Below the pieces are notes generated by a model. It was not told where the DNA came from. It made no database searches and worked only from the letters and a program-made list of their open reading frames with translations. This document shows positions 54,292-63,964 of a stretch of DNA of 64,000 nucleotides, one piece after another. The translations under genes and the position numbers were made by a program. The DNA comes from Bacteroidales bacterium (lineage in GTDB: Bacteria; Bacteroidota; Bacteroidia; Bacteroidales; UBA1402), in contig JAFODP010000018.1 of assembly GCA_017380635.1 (NCBI GenBank), forward strand, positions 124,001-188,000. Direction: 5' to 3'. Position 1 is the first letter of the stretch; the number at the start of each line of letters is the position of its first letter.

Positions 54292-56148
54292 ATGGCAGAA
54301 AATAAAGGAAAATTGTTCTCGGAATTTCCTCCTGTTTCTACAGAACAATGGATGGAAGTGATCACCAAAGACTTGAAAGGTGCCGATTTCGAGAAAAAAC
54401 TCGTTTGGAAAACCAACGAGGGATTTAAAGTACAGCCATTCTATCGCCAAGAAGATTTGAATGGATTAGAAAGCATCGATTCCTTGCCCGGCGAATTTCC
54501 CTTCGTTCGTGGTACCAAGGCCGACAACCACTGGTTGGTTCGTCAGGACATCGAAGTAGAAAACCCCCAAACCGCCAACGCCAAAGCTCTCGACGTTCTC
54601 AACAAGGGCGTTGATTCTTTGTGTTTCGTTTTCGGTGGCAAAGACTTCACTGCCGAAGATATGGCAGCTTTGCTCAAAGGCATCTACCTCGAATGTATCG
54701 AAATCAACTTCAGAAACTGCAACAAGCAAGTGTTGAACATCTTCAAATTGTTCGTTGAATATTTGAAGGCCAACAACATCAACTTGGAAAATGTAAAAGG
54801 TAGCATCAACTTCGACCCCTTCAAGCGTCCGCTTACCAAGGGTATGGAAGCCGGCGAATGGATTGAAAACGCTACTGAATTGTTGCAACTTGCCGAAGCA
54901 TTGCCTCATTTCCGCGTACTTGGCGCCAACCCCGTCATGTTCAACAATGCAGGTTGCTACATCGCTCAGGAACTCGGTTTCGGTTTGGCTTATGGCCAGG
55001 CTTATCTGGATGCTTTGACCGAAAAAGGCTTCGACGCTTGCGCCGTTGCAAAACGTATCAAATTCAACTTCGGTATCAGCACCAACTACTTCATGGAAAT
55101 TGCCAAGTTCCGTGCTGCTCGTATGTTGTGGGCCAAGATTGTGAAGGCTTACGGCGTTGAATGCGACTGCGCTTGCAAGATCAAGATGCACGCCACCACT
55201 TCTGAATGGAACATGTGTATCTTCGACGCTTACGTGAATATGCTCCGCACCCAGACCGAAAGTATGTCGGCTGCCATCGCCGGTGTTGATTCTCTCACCG
55301 TTCTTCCTTACGACAAGGTATTTGCCAAGGCTAACGATTTCTCTGAAAGAATTGCCCGCAACCAACAATTGCTGCTCAAGGAAGAATCTCACATCGAAAA
55401 GATTGTGGACGCTGCCGCAGGTTCTTACTACATTGAAAACCTCACCGCTGCCATCGCAGAAGAAGCTTGGAAATACTTCCTCACCATCCAGGAAAAAGGC
55501 GGTTTCTACGCTGCTATCAAGGAAGGTTACATCCAAGGCGAAGTGAATGCTTCCAGCGAAAAGCGTCAAACTTACATTGCTCAACGCAGAGAAATCCTCT
55601 TGGGCAACAACCAATATCCCAACATCACCGAAATTGCCGAAGCTCAGGAATTGGCTAAGTCTTGCGGTTGCAAAGGTACTTGCTCGGAAGAAAAGCCTTT
55701 CGCTACCATCAACTTTACCCGTGGTGCTGCCAAGTTTGAAGCTTTGCGTTTCGCTACTCAGGCCAACGGCAAACGTCCTAAAGTGTTCATGTTGACCATC
55801 GGTAACTTGGCTATGCGTCTGGCTCGTGCTCAGTTCTCTACCAACTTCTTTGGTTGCGCCGGTTACGAAATTGTCGACAACCTTGGTTTCCAAACTCCTG
55901 AAGAAGGTATTGAAGCTGCTTTGAAAGCTGCTGCCGACATCGTGGTTATCTGCTCTAGCGATGATGAATATGCTGAATTGGCTCCTCGCGCTTACAAGGC
56001 TCTCGACGGCAAGGCTATCTTCGTAGTGGCCGGTGCTCCTGCTTGCATGGAAGATTTGAAGGCTGCCGGCATCGAAAACTTTATCCACGTTCGTTCGAAT
56101 GTTTTGGAAAGCTTGCAAGCATTCAACCAACAGTTAAACATCAAATAA
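54292..56148 (+). CDS. mutA: Methylmalonyl-CoA mutase small (beta) subunit
   Basis: Non-catalytic partner of MutB in the adenosylcobalamin-dependent isomerisation of succinyl-CoA and methylmalonyl-CoA, used in Bacteroidales for propionate formation. The 618-residue protein keeps the TIM-barrel and C-terminal Rossmann halves but lacks the DxHxxG cobalamin motif of MutB: the region reads [16 protein letters not shown], as expected for the small subunit. A Cys-rich insert, [12 protein letters not shown], links the halves. It is 11 bases upstream of mutB. Confidence 0.95.
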   Translation: MAENKGKLFSEFPPVSTEQWMEVITKDLKGADFEKKLVWKTNEGFKVQPFYRQEDLNGLESIDSLPGEFPFVRGTKADNHWLVRQDIEVENPQTANAKALDVLNKGVDSLCFVFGGKDFTAEDMAALLKGIYLECIEINFRNCNKQVLNIFKLFVEYLKANNINLENVKGSINFDPFKRPLTKGMEAGEWIENATELLQLAEALPHFRVLGANPVMFNNAGCYIAQELGFGLAYGQAYLDALTEKGFDACAVAKRIKFNFGISTNYFMEIAKFRAARMLWAKIVKAYGVECDCACKIKMHATTSEWNMCIFDAYVNMLRTQTESMSAAIAGVDSLTVLPYDKVFAKANDFSERIARNQQLLLKEESHIEKIVDAAAGSYYIENLTAAIAEEAWKYFLTIQEKGGFYAAIKEGYIQGEVNASSEKRQTYIAQRREILLGNNQYPNITEIAEAQELAKSCGCKGTCSEEKPFATINFTRGAAKFEALRFATQANGKRPKVFMLTIGNLAMRLARAQFSTNFFGCAGYEIVDNLGFQTPEEGIEAALKAAADIVVICSSDDEYAELAPRAYKALDGKAIFVVAGAPACMEDLKAAGIENFIHVRSNVLESLQAFNQQLNIK

Positions 56149-56159
56149 GTTTGAACGTT

Positions 56160-58304
56160 ATGAAACCCGATTTTAAAAATATTGATATCAAAGCGGCTGC
56201 TTGTCAGCAAGATCCCAAGGCTTGGGAAGCCGCAAAGGGCATTGAAAAAAATTGGAAAACGCCCGAACAGATTGATGTAAAGCCTGTTTACACCAAAGCC
56301 GACTTGGAAGGCATGGAACACTTGCAGTATGCTGCCGGTATCGCTCCCAACCTTCGTGGTCCCTACTCTACCATGTATGTGATGCGTCCTTGGACCATCC
56401 GTCAGTATGCAGGTTTCTCTACTGCAGAAGAATCTAACGCATTCTATCGTCGTAACTTGGCTTCCGGCCAAAAAGGTTTGTCAGTAGCTTTCGACTTGGC
56501 TACTCACCGCGGCTACGATGCCGACCACGAACGCGTAGTGGGTGACGTTGGTAAGGCTGGTGTTTCTATCTGCTCTGTAGAAGATATGAAGGTGCTTTTC
56601 GACGGAATTCCTTTGAACAAGATGTCTGTTTCTATGACCATGAACGGTGCCGTATTGCCTATTTTGGCTTTCTACATTGTAGCCGGTCAGGAACAAGGTG
56701 CTAGCTTGGACGAAATGGCCGGTACCATCCAGAACGACATTTTGAAGGAATTTATGGTGCGTAACACCTATATCTATCCTCCGAAATTCTCTATGAAGAT
56801 TATCGCCGATATCTTTGAATATACTTCGAAGAACATGCCTAAGTTCAACTCTATCTCTATCTCCGGTTATCACATGCAGGAAGCTGGTGCTACCGCCGAT
56901 ATCGAGTTAGCTTACACTTTGGCCGACGGTTTGGAATATCTGCGCGCCGGTATCAACGCCGGTATGAGCATCGATACTTTCGCTCCCCGTTTGTCGTTCT
57001 TCTGGGCTATCGGTACCAACCACTTCATGGAAATTGCCAAGATGCGTGCCGCTCGTATGTTGTGGGCCAAGATCGTGAAACAATTCGATCCGCAGAATCC
57101 TAAGTCTTTGGCTTTGCGTACCCACTCTCAGACTTCTGGTTGGTCGCTCACCGAACAAGATCCTTTCAACAACGTTGGCCGTACTTGTATCGAAGCTATG
57201 GGTGCTGCTCTCGGTCATACCCAGTCGTTGCACACCAACGCACTTGACGAAGCCATCGCACTTCCCACCGACTTCTCTGCTCGTATTGCTCGTAATACCC
57301 AGATTTACATCCAGGAAGAAACCAATGTTTGCCGCGAAGTTGACCCATGGGCTGGTTCATACTATGTAGAATCTCTCACCAACGAATTGGCTCACAAGGC
57401 TTGGGAACACATCCAGGAAGTAGAAGAATTGGGTGGTATGGCTAAGGCTATCGAAACCGGTATTCCTAAAATGCGTATCGAAGAAGCCGCTGCTCGCACT
57501 CAGGCTCGTATCGACTCTGGCAACCAAACCATTATCGGTGTAAACCAATATCGTTTGGAACACGAAGATCCTATCGATATCCTCGAAGTAGACAACACGG
57601 CTGTTCGTAAACAACAGATTGAACGTTTGCAGCAATTGAAGGCCAACCGCGACCAGGCTGCTGTTGACAAAGCTTTGGCTGCCATCACCAAGTGTGTGGA
57701 AACCGGCGAAGGCAACTTGCTCGAATTGGCTGTAGAAGCTGCTCGCGTGCGTGCTACTTTGGGTGAAATTTCTTATGCTTGCGAATGTGTCGTAGGCCGT
57801 TATAAAGCTATCATCAGAACTATTTCAGGCGTGTATTCATCAGAAACTAAAAACGATGCAAACTTCCAGAAGGCTTGCGCTATGGTGGAAGAATTTGCCA
57901 AGAAAGAAGGTCGTCAGCCTCGTATCATGATTGCCAAGATGGGTCAGGACGGTCACGACCGTGGTGCTAAGGTTGTTGCTACCGGTTATGCCGACTGTGG
58001 CTTCGACGTGGATATGGGTCCTTTGTTCCAGACTCCCGAAGAAGCTGCCAAGCAAGCTGTAGAAAACGACGTTCATATTCTGGGTGTTTCTTCATTGGCT
58101 GCCGGTCATAAGACTTTGGTACCCCAGGTTATCGAAGAACTCAAGAAATTGGGTCGTGAAGACATCGTAGTAGTAGCCGGTGGTGTTATCCCCGCTCAAG
58201 ATTACGATTACCTCTACAAGGCCGGTGTAGCTGCTATCTTTGGCCCTGGAACTCCCGTTGCCAAGTCAGTTATCGCCATGATGGAAATCTTGCTCGAAGA
58301 CTAA
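56160..58304 (+). CDS. mutB: Methylmalonyl-CoA mutase large (alpha) subunit
   Basis: Catalytic AdoCbl-dependent subunit, 714 residues. The substrate barrel begins around [20 protein letters not shown] (part: [19 protein letters not shown]). The C-terminal cobalamin domain has [13 protein letters not shown] with the DxHxxG motif whose His ligates cobalt, then [14 protein letters not shown] and [16 protein letters not shown]. The start is the ATG at 56160 after mutA. A GC-rich terminator follows. No MeaB-type chaperone gene is adjacent in this window. Confidence 0.97.
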   Translation: MKPDFKNIDIKAAACQQDPKAWEAAKGIEKNWKTPEQIDVKPVYTKADLEGMEHLQYAAGIAPNLRGPYSTMYVMRPWTIRQYAGFSTAEESNAFYRRNLASGQKGLSVAFDLATHRGYDADHERVVGDVGKAGVSICSVEDMKVLFDGIPLNKMSVSMTMNGAVLPILAFYIVAGQEQGASLDEMAGTIQNDILKEFMVRNTYIYPPKFSMKIIADIFEYTSKNMPKFNSISISGYHMQEAGATADIELAYTLADGLEYLRAGINAGMSIDTFAPRLSFFWAIGTNHFMEIAKMRAARMLWAKIVKQFDPQNPKSLALRTHSQTSGWSLTEQDPFNNVGRTCIEAMGAALGHTQSLHTNALDEAIALPTDFSARIARNTQIYIQEETNVCREVDPWAGSYYVESLTNELAHKAWEHIQEVEELGGMAKAIETGIPKMRIEEAAARTQARIDSGNQTIIGVNQYRLEHEDPIDILEVDNTAVRKQQIERLQQLKANRDQAAVDKALAAITKCVETGEGNLLELAVEAARVRATLGEISYACECVVGRYKAIIRTISGVYSSETKNDANFQKACAMVEEFAKKEGRQPRIMIAKMGQDGHDRGAKVVATGYADCGFDVDMGPLFQTPEEAAKQAVENDVHILGVSSLAAGHKTLVPQVIEELKKLGREDIVVVAGGVIPAQDYDYLYKAGVAAIFGPGTPVAKSVIAMMEILLED

Positions 58305-58349
58305 TCTAGCGCCTTAAAAGACTAAGCATTCTTAGACTTTTCTATAACA

Positions 58350-58380
58350 AGCCCGCCGGGAACTGCGTTCCCGGCGGGCT
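58350..58380 (+). terminator. GC-rich terminator hairpin after mutB
   Basis: Perfect 14-bp stem AGCCCGCCGGGAAC / GTTCCCGGCGGGCT with loop TGC. Only a mixed GATTTATT follows, so the U-tract is poor, but the position fits transcript ending. Confidence 0.75.
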
Positions 58381-58486
58381 GATTTATTAGATAATAGGAA
58401 TGATACTCACTGAAAGATAAAAAAGTTGTTTTATTTCTCCGCAATTGATATTTTTTATATGTCTGCAGGGAAATAAACGATATTTT

Positions 58487-58578
58487 ATGAAAAACCTAAT
58501 CGGCAGAAAACAAGAGATTCAAGAGCTTACAGCGGGGCATTTCTGCAGATTATAACCACAGAAGATTTGTTCGCGTAG
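58487..58578 (+). pseudogene. Remnant of a DUF234-type ATPase gene (both ends, middle deleted)
   Basis: An ATG at 58487 opens MKNLIGRKQEIQEL, the typical start of a Bacteroidetes AAA-like ATPase (from memory these read MKxxIGRKxEIxxL before the Walker A), then meets a stop at 58553. In another frame, bases 58546-58578 read QIITTEDLFA and stop, similar to the usual C-terminus of the same family (VTxDDLF). Only about 90 bases remain of a gene normally over 1 kb. The family assignment is from a short match and is tentative. Confidence 0.45.
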
Positions 58579-58593
58579 ATTTATTTGTAAGAC

Positions 58594-59652
58594 TTAGCCT
58601 TTCTTCTCTTTTGGAGGTACTTTTCGGAATCGTTCCTGCAACGTTTCGAGGAACTTGAGCAAATCTGCAAACTCCAGAGCCTCTCCATAGATAAAGCTGG
58701 AACGCATATCGCTGTAGTCCACCTCATATTTTGGGACAAGTTCTTCACTTGGAACAATCGTAATGGATTCTGGCAGTTCCTTATCATAATCCACATATCC
58801 GACATGATAGAATTTCTTTCTATGCTCTACAATGTCATAATAAAGGTTAGAGTCATTCAATGCCTTATCCATATAATCGGTATGTGATAACTTTTCCAAA
58901 TCATAGAAATGGCGAGACATACGATATGTTCTTGGCTCTTTCTTTTGGTATTCCTCACAAAGCAAAAATGCCTTCTCTAAGAATGTCCTTGCAGGACTCA
59001 CGGTCTTGATGGTCTGAACAATATCAGAATCAACATCTTCATCCTTATAGACCTGTTCAACCAATGAAGATATGCGTTTCATTTCGTATGGTTCAGCCAT
59101 AGAAAGGACACTGATTTCAATCTTCACAGTCGGTATTGCATAGGGAGCATCGCTATTGTAGAGTGATGGGTATTGAACAAAAATCACAGATGGATCTTTG
59201 TCGTGATCCACTTTCTTTAGTTCACCATTTTCTTCAACAACTTCATTCTCTGCAAGTACAATCACATCCAAACCTAATTTCGCCAGCTGTTCTTTTAAGT
59301 CATCTTTAAATTCACCGAAAAGATAATCTTGAGCTTTTTCTCTGAACTTGTGAATTTGGGTGTTGCTGGTGCAGCTGGCACACGACAAATTCATTTCATT
59401 TAAGAAGAAGTCACGACCAAGAGCCAAATCAATATCTTCACTGAAACGGTCTATAATATCCCAACCCTTACTCAAACTTGTACCGCCTTTAAAGAGCAAA
59501 TACTCAGCAGCCTTTGTTTGGAACAAGGCATACAATATGGCTGTCACCCACCAATCTTTCTCCGCTGCAGCTTCATCAATATTCTTTGCCTCCACAACGC
59601 CCTGTATCATGGCCTTGCGTTCATCTATCGGAAAGTCTATCCATTTGCTCAT
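58594..59652 (-). CDS. AbiEii-type nucleotidyltransferase toxin
   Basis: A 352-residue toxin of the AbiEii/AbiGii family, predicted to inactivate by nucleotidyl transfer when the antitoxin is lost or during phage infection. LLFKGGTSLSKGWDIIDRFSEDIDLALG (part: KGGTSLSKGWD and RFSEDIDLAL) is the nucleotidyltransferase motif with Gly-Ser and paired acidic residues; PARTFLEKAFLL holds the later Lys motif. It overlaps its antitoxin gene by 32 bases and follows it on the minus strand. It looks intact. Confidence 0.88.
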   Translation of the reverse strand: MSKWIDFPIDERKAMIQGVVEAKNIDEAAAEKDWWVTAILYALFQTKAAEYLLFKGGTSLSKGWDIIDRFSEDIDLALGRDFFLNEMNLSCASCTSNTQIHKFREKAQDYLFGEFKDDLKEQLAKLGLDVIVLAENEVVEENGELKKVDHDKDPSVIFVQYPSLYNSDAPYAIPTVKIEISVLSMAEPYEMKRISSLVEQVYKDEDVDSDIVQTIKTVSPARTFLEKAFLLCEEYQKKEPRTYRMSRHFYDLEKLSHTDYMDKALNDSNLYYDIVEHRKKFYHVGYVDYDKELPESITIVPSEELVPKYEVDYSDMRSSFIYGEALEFADLLKFLETLQERFRKVPPKEKKG

Positions 59653-60259
59653 TGTCGGTATTCGTTTTAAGGTTTCTTTTTATAATCTGTCTTACCCATA
59701 CCGGTGTTAATAACAGATCGTGTTCAATTGTATTTGTTTCAGGTGTTGCTGATAATAATTGAGCAACTCTTTTTTCCATGCTCTCTGTTATATTATTCTC
59801 TCCAATGCTACGAAGAGCCTGTACCAATTCAGGCATAAGTTTTCCTTTATACGCGAATTTCTTAGGAGAACCATGTGTTAGTGTCACGGTTCTATTTCCT
59901 AATTTCAGCGTTCTTGAGGCGCCTGATGTGAGGAACGAAGCATTCATTGGTACTTGTGTGGAAAAACCAAGTCTATTGGCGGCGGTATCACCTGTTGGAA
60001 TTATCTTAGCTTTATCTCGCTTGGCAATCTCTTTTACAAGTTCAAATGCAGAAGGATATACCACTCCAAATCGTGTTGTTTTAGCCTTCACATATACGCC
60101 TTTGGCTATTCGTGTAATCAAACCCTCTTTCTCAAATTGAGCAAGCAGTTTGGTTACATATTCCACATTGAATTTTGGAAATGATGAGACGAATAATACA
60201 GCGCCATATTTTGCGCGCGTTATTATCCTTCTAACTTTTTGTTCTACAGATTCTTGCAT
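59621..60259 (-). CDS. AbiEi/DUF6088-type antitoxin
   Basis: A 212-residue protein with an N-terminal winged-helix region (about 1-75; KVRRIITRAKYGAVLFVSSF, EYVTKLLAQFEKEGLITRIAKGVYVKA; part: LAQFEKEGLITRIAKGVYV) followed by the AbiEi-like C-terminal domain (IIPTGDTAANRLGFSTQVP). Such antitoxins both neutralise the toxin and repress their own operon. It is first in the operon, overlapping the toxin start by 32 bases; a candidate operator lies in front of it. Confidence 0.85.
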   Translation of the reverse strand: MQESVEQKVRRIITRAKYGAVLFVSSFPKFNVEYVTKLLAQFEKEGLITRIAKGVYVKAKTTRFGVVYPSAFELVKEIAKRDKAKIIPTGDTAANRLGFSTQVPMNASFLTSGASRTLKLGNRTVTLTHGSPKKFAYKGKLMPELVQALRSIGENNITESMEKRVAQLLSATPETNTIEHDLLLTPVWVRQIIKRNLKTNTDNEQMDRLSDR

Positions 60260-60280
60260 GTTGTTTTAAACTAAATCTTA

Positions 60281-60317
60281 GTCGGAATAATTGCAGATTT
60301 TTCCGACCACAAAGGTA
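60281..60317 (-). promoter_or_regulatory. Promoter and candidate operator of the AbiE pair
   Basis: The minus-strand -7 element TACCTTTG is at 60317-60310, 51 bases before the antitoxin ATG. Between it and the start is an inverted repeat GTCGGAA (60281-60287) / TTCCGAC (60301-60307) with a 13-base spacer, positioned where a repressor would block transcription. Confidence 0.5.
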
Positions 60318-60476
60318 TTAAATTATGGCAAAAGCACAAATAAATGTAACCACCATCAGTATTTTACTGCTTGTAGTAGTGTCGATTTTTTCGCTCTGCC
60401 ATATAGAATACTGTTTGAGGAAAAAGCCAGAGTAATCTTTCCGTATTTCTTCAAACATGGGATACCATAAAAGTAA
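60318..60476. other. AT-rich gap between the AbiE pair and the secreted-protein gene
   Basis: About 160 bases of AT-rich sequence upstream of the antitoxin promoter. I see no gene or repeat in it. Confidence 0.4.
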
Positions 60477-60497
60477 GGGCCGCGCGAAGCGCGGCCC
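60477..60497 (-). terminator. GC-rich terminator after the secreted-protein gene
   Basis: Perfect 9-bp stem GGGCCGCGC / GCGCGGCCC with a 3-base loop, 27 bases past the stop on the minus strand and followed there by TTACTTTTATGG. Confidence 0.75.
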
Positions 60498-60524
60498 TCA
60501 TCGTTATCGAAATGTAGTAATTAC

Positions 60525-61499
60525 TTATTTCAAAACAACTTTGCTTACGTTAACTGAACCATCAGACATGATGTTCTTAACGATGTACAAACCAGTGTTA
60601 CCAGCCTGAGGAGCAGCAACTTCTTCACCGCTCAACAAATAGTAACGGCTAGAAACTACAGAAGCAGCAACATTCTCCAAAGCGGTAGTACCCATCAAAA
60701 CAACTTCACCTTCGTCACCTGAAAGCTTAACAGTTTGGATATCGGTTTCAGAGAAGATGAAACCAGAGATCATGATCTTAGAACCGCAAGCGTTAACAGT
60801 ATACTTCAAACCTTCGAAAACGGGGAACTTAATAACTGCAGCACCACTTACACCGATTTGAGCCTTTGAAGCACCTGCAGCAACCAAAGCGTCGGTAATT
60901 TCAGTCCATTTTTCTACACCCAAAGCCAACTTTTCAGGCCAAATCAAGTTCTTAGCAGCTTCAGAATCCTTAACAATGTAGTTGTATTCACCTTCACCAG
61001 CCAAGGTATAGCTCAAAACAGTACCCCATTCTTGTTCAGTGGTATGCATTGCAAATTGATAACCGATAAGAGTACCTTCTTCACCAACCAAGTAAGTCTT
61101 GTTTGAAGAACCCTTATGGAAAACATACAAATAACCATTCTTCTTAACTTCTAAAGTAACAAAAGCACCAGTTGCAGGAGCTGTTGCGTTAGCATCACAG
61201 TTACCACCATCAATATCTTTAGGATTAGTAGAACCTTGAGCACCACCAGCCAAAGGCAAAGTAACTTCACCTACGATAGCATTTTTCATACCGTTAGCTT
61301 CACCATTATTGGTTTTCCAAGTATCATCTGCACCAACAGTCATAGTAACATTAGCAGATTGAGCCAAAACAGTACCAGGAGTCAAAGCAGAACCACCTTC
61401 AACGATACCAGCGGCAGCAGCATCAACTGCGCCCAATTCCTGAGCGTTCAAACCAGCTACCATCAAAGCAGCAGCAACGAGCGTAAAGATTTTTTTCAT
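60525..61499 (-). CDS. Secreted protein with sorting-signal-like C-terminus
   Basis: A 324-residue exported protein of unknown function. Residues 1-19 are a signal peptide (MKKIFTLVAAALMVAGLNA, then Gln). The mature part is Ala/Gly/Thr-rich and beta-like. The C-terminus, YYLLSGEEVAAPQAGNTGLYIVKN followed by DGSVNVSKVVLK (part: TGLYIVKNIMSDGSVNVSK), resembles the Bacteroidetes C-terminal domains that end in GLYIV..x(n)..KVxxK and direct proteins to the surface by type IX secretion. It follows the susC-susD-lipoprotein operon behind a hairpin and has its own -7 motif. Confidence 0.75.
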   Translation of the reverse strand: MKKIFTLVAAALMVAGLNAQELGAVDAAAAGIVEGGSALTPGTVLAQSANVTMTVGADDTWKTNNGEANGMKNAIVGEVTLPLAGGAQGSTNPKDIDGGNCDANATAPATGAFVTLEVKKNGYLYVFHKGSSNKTYLVGEEGTLIGYQFAMHTTEQEWGTVLSYTLAGEGEYNYIVKDSEAAKNLIWPEKLALGVEKWTEITDALVAAGASKAQIGVSGAAVIKFPVFEGLKYTVNACGSKIMISGFIFSETDIQTVKLSGDEGEVVLMGTTALENVAASVVSSRYYLLSGEEVAAPQAGNTGLYIVKNIMSDGSVNVSKVVLK

Positions 61500-61537
61500 A
61501 AAAATAAGTTTAAATAGTTAGTAAAAAAATTAGAATT

Positions 61538-61579
61538 CTTTGCGTTTGGAATACAACTAGCATTCCAAACGCAAAGATA
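61538..61579 (-). terminator. 15-bp hairpin overlapping a -7 element (end of sus operon / start of next gene)
   Basis: Perfect arms 61538-61552 and 61562-61576 (CTTTGCGTTTGGAAT and its complement), loop of 9. On the minus strand it is followed after a few bases by seven T, so it can terminate the sus operon. TATCTTTG at 61579-61572 is also a full -7 match for the secreted-protein gene and overlaps the hairpin arm. Confidence 0.6.
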
Positions 61580-61584
61580 TAAAT

Positions 61585-62067
61585 TTATTCTTCAATTTGT
61601 TTAAGTCCTACATAAGAGAATTTGAAATCTTTTTTAGGTTTACGAGGTTCCTGTACCGTTAACACAAAATTCAAAGTCAAATTCTGAACACCATCCTTTT
61701 CGAACGTAGCACCACGGAAACCTGTACCAAAACCATTTGAAGCTGATGAATTATAAATCTTTGTTCCATAATGACTATCTTGAGCCACGTTGGCCAAAGT
61801 TGTCATTTGCTTCAAACTAATTGATGAAACAGCATCCACATCTATAGAAACCACATATGCTGTATCAGGAGTAACAACCACCTTTCCTTCAGCTACAAGG
61901 GTGTCGGCATTCAATATACGCGTCCAGGTGCCTACATAAACACCGGCAGCAAGTTCTTCAGGATGTCCAGTAACAGGGGTATTGTCTACCATACCTTCGG
62001 GTCCACATGAGGAAAAACCAAAGACAGCCAAACATGCCACCATGCAGATATAAAATAATTTCTTCAT
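61585..62067 (-). CDS. Small lipoprotein of the Sus-like locus, unknown function
   Basis: A 160-residue lipoprotein. The start is the ATG at 62067 (MKKLFYICMVACLAVFGFSSC), lipobox FSSC; an ATG four codons upstream is less likely. The mature part (YVGTWTRILNADTLVAEGKVVVTP; part: YVGTWTRILNADTLVAEGK) looks beta-sandwich-like. It directly follows susD, the position often taken by surface glycan-binding lipoproteins, but it is shorter than SusE/SusF and I cannot assign a family. Confidence 0.75.
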   Translation of the reverse strand: MKKLFYICMVACLAVFGFSSCGPEGMVDNTPVTGHPEELAAGVYVGTWTRILNADTLVAEGKVVVTPDTAYVVSIDVDAVSSISLKQMTTLANVAQDSHYGTKIYNSSASNGFGTGFRGATFEKDGVQNLTLNFVLTVQEPRKPKKDFKFSYVGLKQIEE

Positions 62068-62087
62068 AATTAATTCCATTTAATAGA

Positions 62088-63935
62088 TTAATAACCAGGA
62101 TTCTGACTTTCAGATTCAGTCATAGCTGTATTCGAATTAATTTCGTGTGTGGGGATAGGACGATACCACTTCGTTTCTCCCTTATTGTTTTGCATATCCG
62201 AAACAGCGCCAATCATTTCATTGAAAGCCACATTGTAACGAACCAACTGACGGGTACGACGCAAGTCCATCCAACGTTGCATTTCGGCATACAATTCACG
62301 AGCACGTTCGTCCAAGATAAGGTCGAGCAAATCGATTTCACCAATTGAGGTTCTCTCAAAATAGGCAGGATGGTAATCAGAGACACTATTAAGAGCAGCC
62401 AAACCAGCACGACCACGAACGTCATTCAAATAAGACAATACAGTTGCTTCATTACCATCAATCATATATGCAGCCTCAGCAGCCACCAAATAAATATCAC
62501 TAGCATGCAACAGAACTACATCGCGATAACAGTTAGATGAGTTGAGGTTTTCCTGAATGGTGGCAGGGTCGTCCCACTTCTTAACGCAAGGAGTAAAGTT
62601 GAGCTGAGCATCCAAAGTAGCACGGTTGTAGGGGAATGAAGACTTCTTGCTGATAGAACCATCGGCCTTGAATTCATATTTCACTACGGGATCACTCATC
62701 CAGAAAGCCCATGCCGGATTGTTATACTTGAAGTCCTTACTATCCGTGCTTACAAACAAAGCCTGATTATCTTTCAAGAATTTTTCAAATTCTGCCTGTG
62801 TCCAATAATAGGGAGCATAGAAGTTTGCAATAGGCAATGTTTCGAAATCGGGGTTGTTATAATATGCATAGTATCCTGTTTGACCCCATGTAACATCTTT
62901 ATTATCAAGCGCATAGTTTGCCAAACGAGTCATAAACGTAGCATTGTATCTCTGGTCGCCTTCTTCGAACAAGAACAATGACTTAAGAGAGGGAACCTTT
63001 ACAGAAGAAGACACCTTCAAACCATTGGTACCAATCTGACCATAATAGTTACCATAGTCGTTCTGCAAACCGTGACCACCACTGGCAGCATCACCGGGAT
63101 AACCATCACGCTCGTATTGAACAGCGTAGAAAGTTTCAGGATTATTTACTTCACCTGCGGGACTCCATTTCTGTTCGAAAGACTGAGTCAGTTCAATACC
63201 ATCAATAGCAGCATCGGCTGCATTTTTAGCTTTGGCAAAATAGATGGTACCAGTTTTTTCATAAGTACCCTTAGCTTCATTAATCAACTTAGTTTCCAAA
63301 TCCCAACCAGCGGCCAAACAAACCTTAGCCAAAAGGGCATTTACTGCACGCTTGTTAACAGTACCATCGGTTGTAAGATCTACCAAAGTAGCATCGGCAG
63401 CCAAAGTTTCCAAGTCGTTAATAATGTTGTCGTAGATAGTTTTAATATCAGTTCTTGGATAACTACGCTCAGCATCATTGATATATCTGCTAGAATAAGG
63501 CACAGAACCAAAATGCTGGGTCAACATGTAATAACCATAAGCACGCAAGAACAAAGCATCTTGTTTGTAAGTATCGCCACCAAAATCAATCAAGGCATTG
63601 GCGTTGTTGATAATATCGTAGCAAGACAAATACAAGTTCTGAACCTCACTATTATCAGGTGTTACAGAATATTCCTGAAATTGAGAAGGCGTTTTACCAC
63701 GTGCCGGCAAGAACAAGTCAGTACCATCTTCTTGAATAGTGTTAGCTGTAGCAATCTTCTTCAAAGAGCTATATGCATAAACACGGAAAGAAGCCAAACC
63801 TTCGGGCGTTCTGAAATACTCATCGGCAGTCTGTCCACCGGCGGTCTTGTTTTCAGCATCCAAGAAGCCGTCGCAAGAGGTCAACAGCATAAGAGCCGAC
63901 AATGCCAATGCGCCAAAATATTTAATCTTTTTCAT
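62088..63935 (-). CDS. SusD/RagB-family nutrient-binding outer-membrane lipoprotein
   Basis: Surface lipoprotein that captures glycans or peptides and passes them to the SusC transporter. 615 residues. Signal peptide with lipobox LLTSC (Cys20), then FLDAENKTAGGQTADEYFRTPEGL (part: TADEYFRTPEGL), the usual N-terminal SusD element. RAYGYYMLTQHFGSVPYSSRY (part: LRAYGYYMLTQHFGSVPY) belongs to the TPR bundle. The C-terminus ends MTESESQNPGY, the typical QNPGY motif. It lies 29 bases after susC and 20 before the lipoprotein gene. The ligand cannot be told; no glycan-degrading enzyme is linked here. Confidence 0.95.
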   Translation of the reverse strand: MKKIKYFGALALSALMLLTSCDGFLDAENKTAGGQTADEYFRTPEGLASFRVYAYSSLKKIATANTIQEDGTDLFLPARGKTPSQFQEYSVTPDNSEVQNLYLSCYDIINNANALIDFGGDTYKQDALFLRAYGYYMLTQHFGSVPYSSRYINDAERSYPRTDIKTIYDNIINDLETLAADATLVDLTTDGTVNKRAVNALLAKVCLAAGWDLETKLINEAKGTYEKTGTIYFAKAKNAADAAIDGIELTQSFEQKWSPAGEVNNPETFYAVQYERDGYPGDAASGGHGLQNDYGNYYGQIGTNGLKVSSSVKVPSLKSLFLFEEGDQRYNATFMTRLANYALDNKDVTWGQTGYYAYYNNPDFETLPIANFYAPYYWTQAEFEKFLKDNQALFVSTDSKDFKYNNPAWAFWMSDPVVKYEFKADGSISKKSSFPYNRATLDAQLNFTPCVKKWDDPATIQENLNSSNCYRDVVLLHASDIYLVAAEAAYMIDGNEATVLSYLNDVRGRAGLAALNSVSDYHPAYFERTSIGEIDLLDLILDERARELYAEMQRWMDLRRTRQLVRYNVAFNEMIGAVSDMQNNKGETKWYRPIPTHEINSNTAMTESESQNPGY

Positions 63936-63964
63936 AATCTATATATTAATTAGGTATGGAGTTA

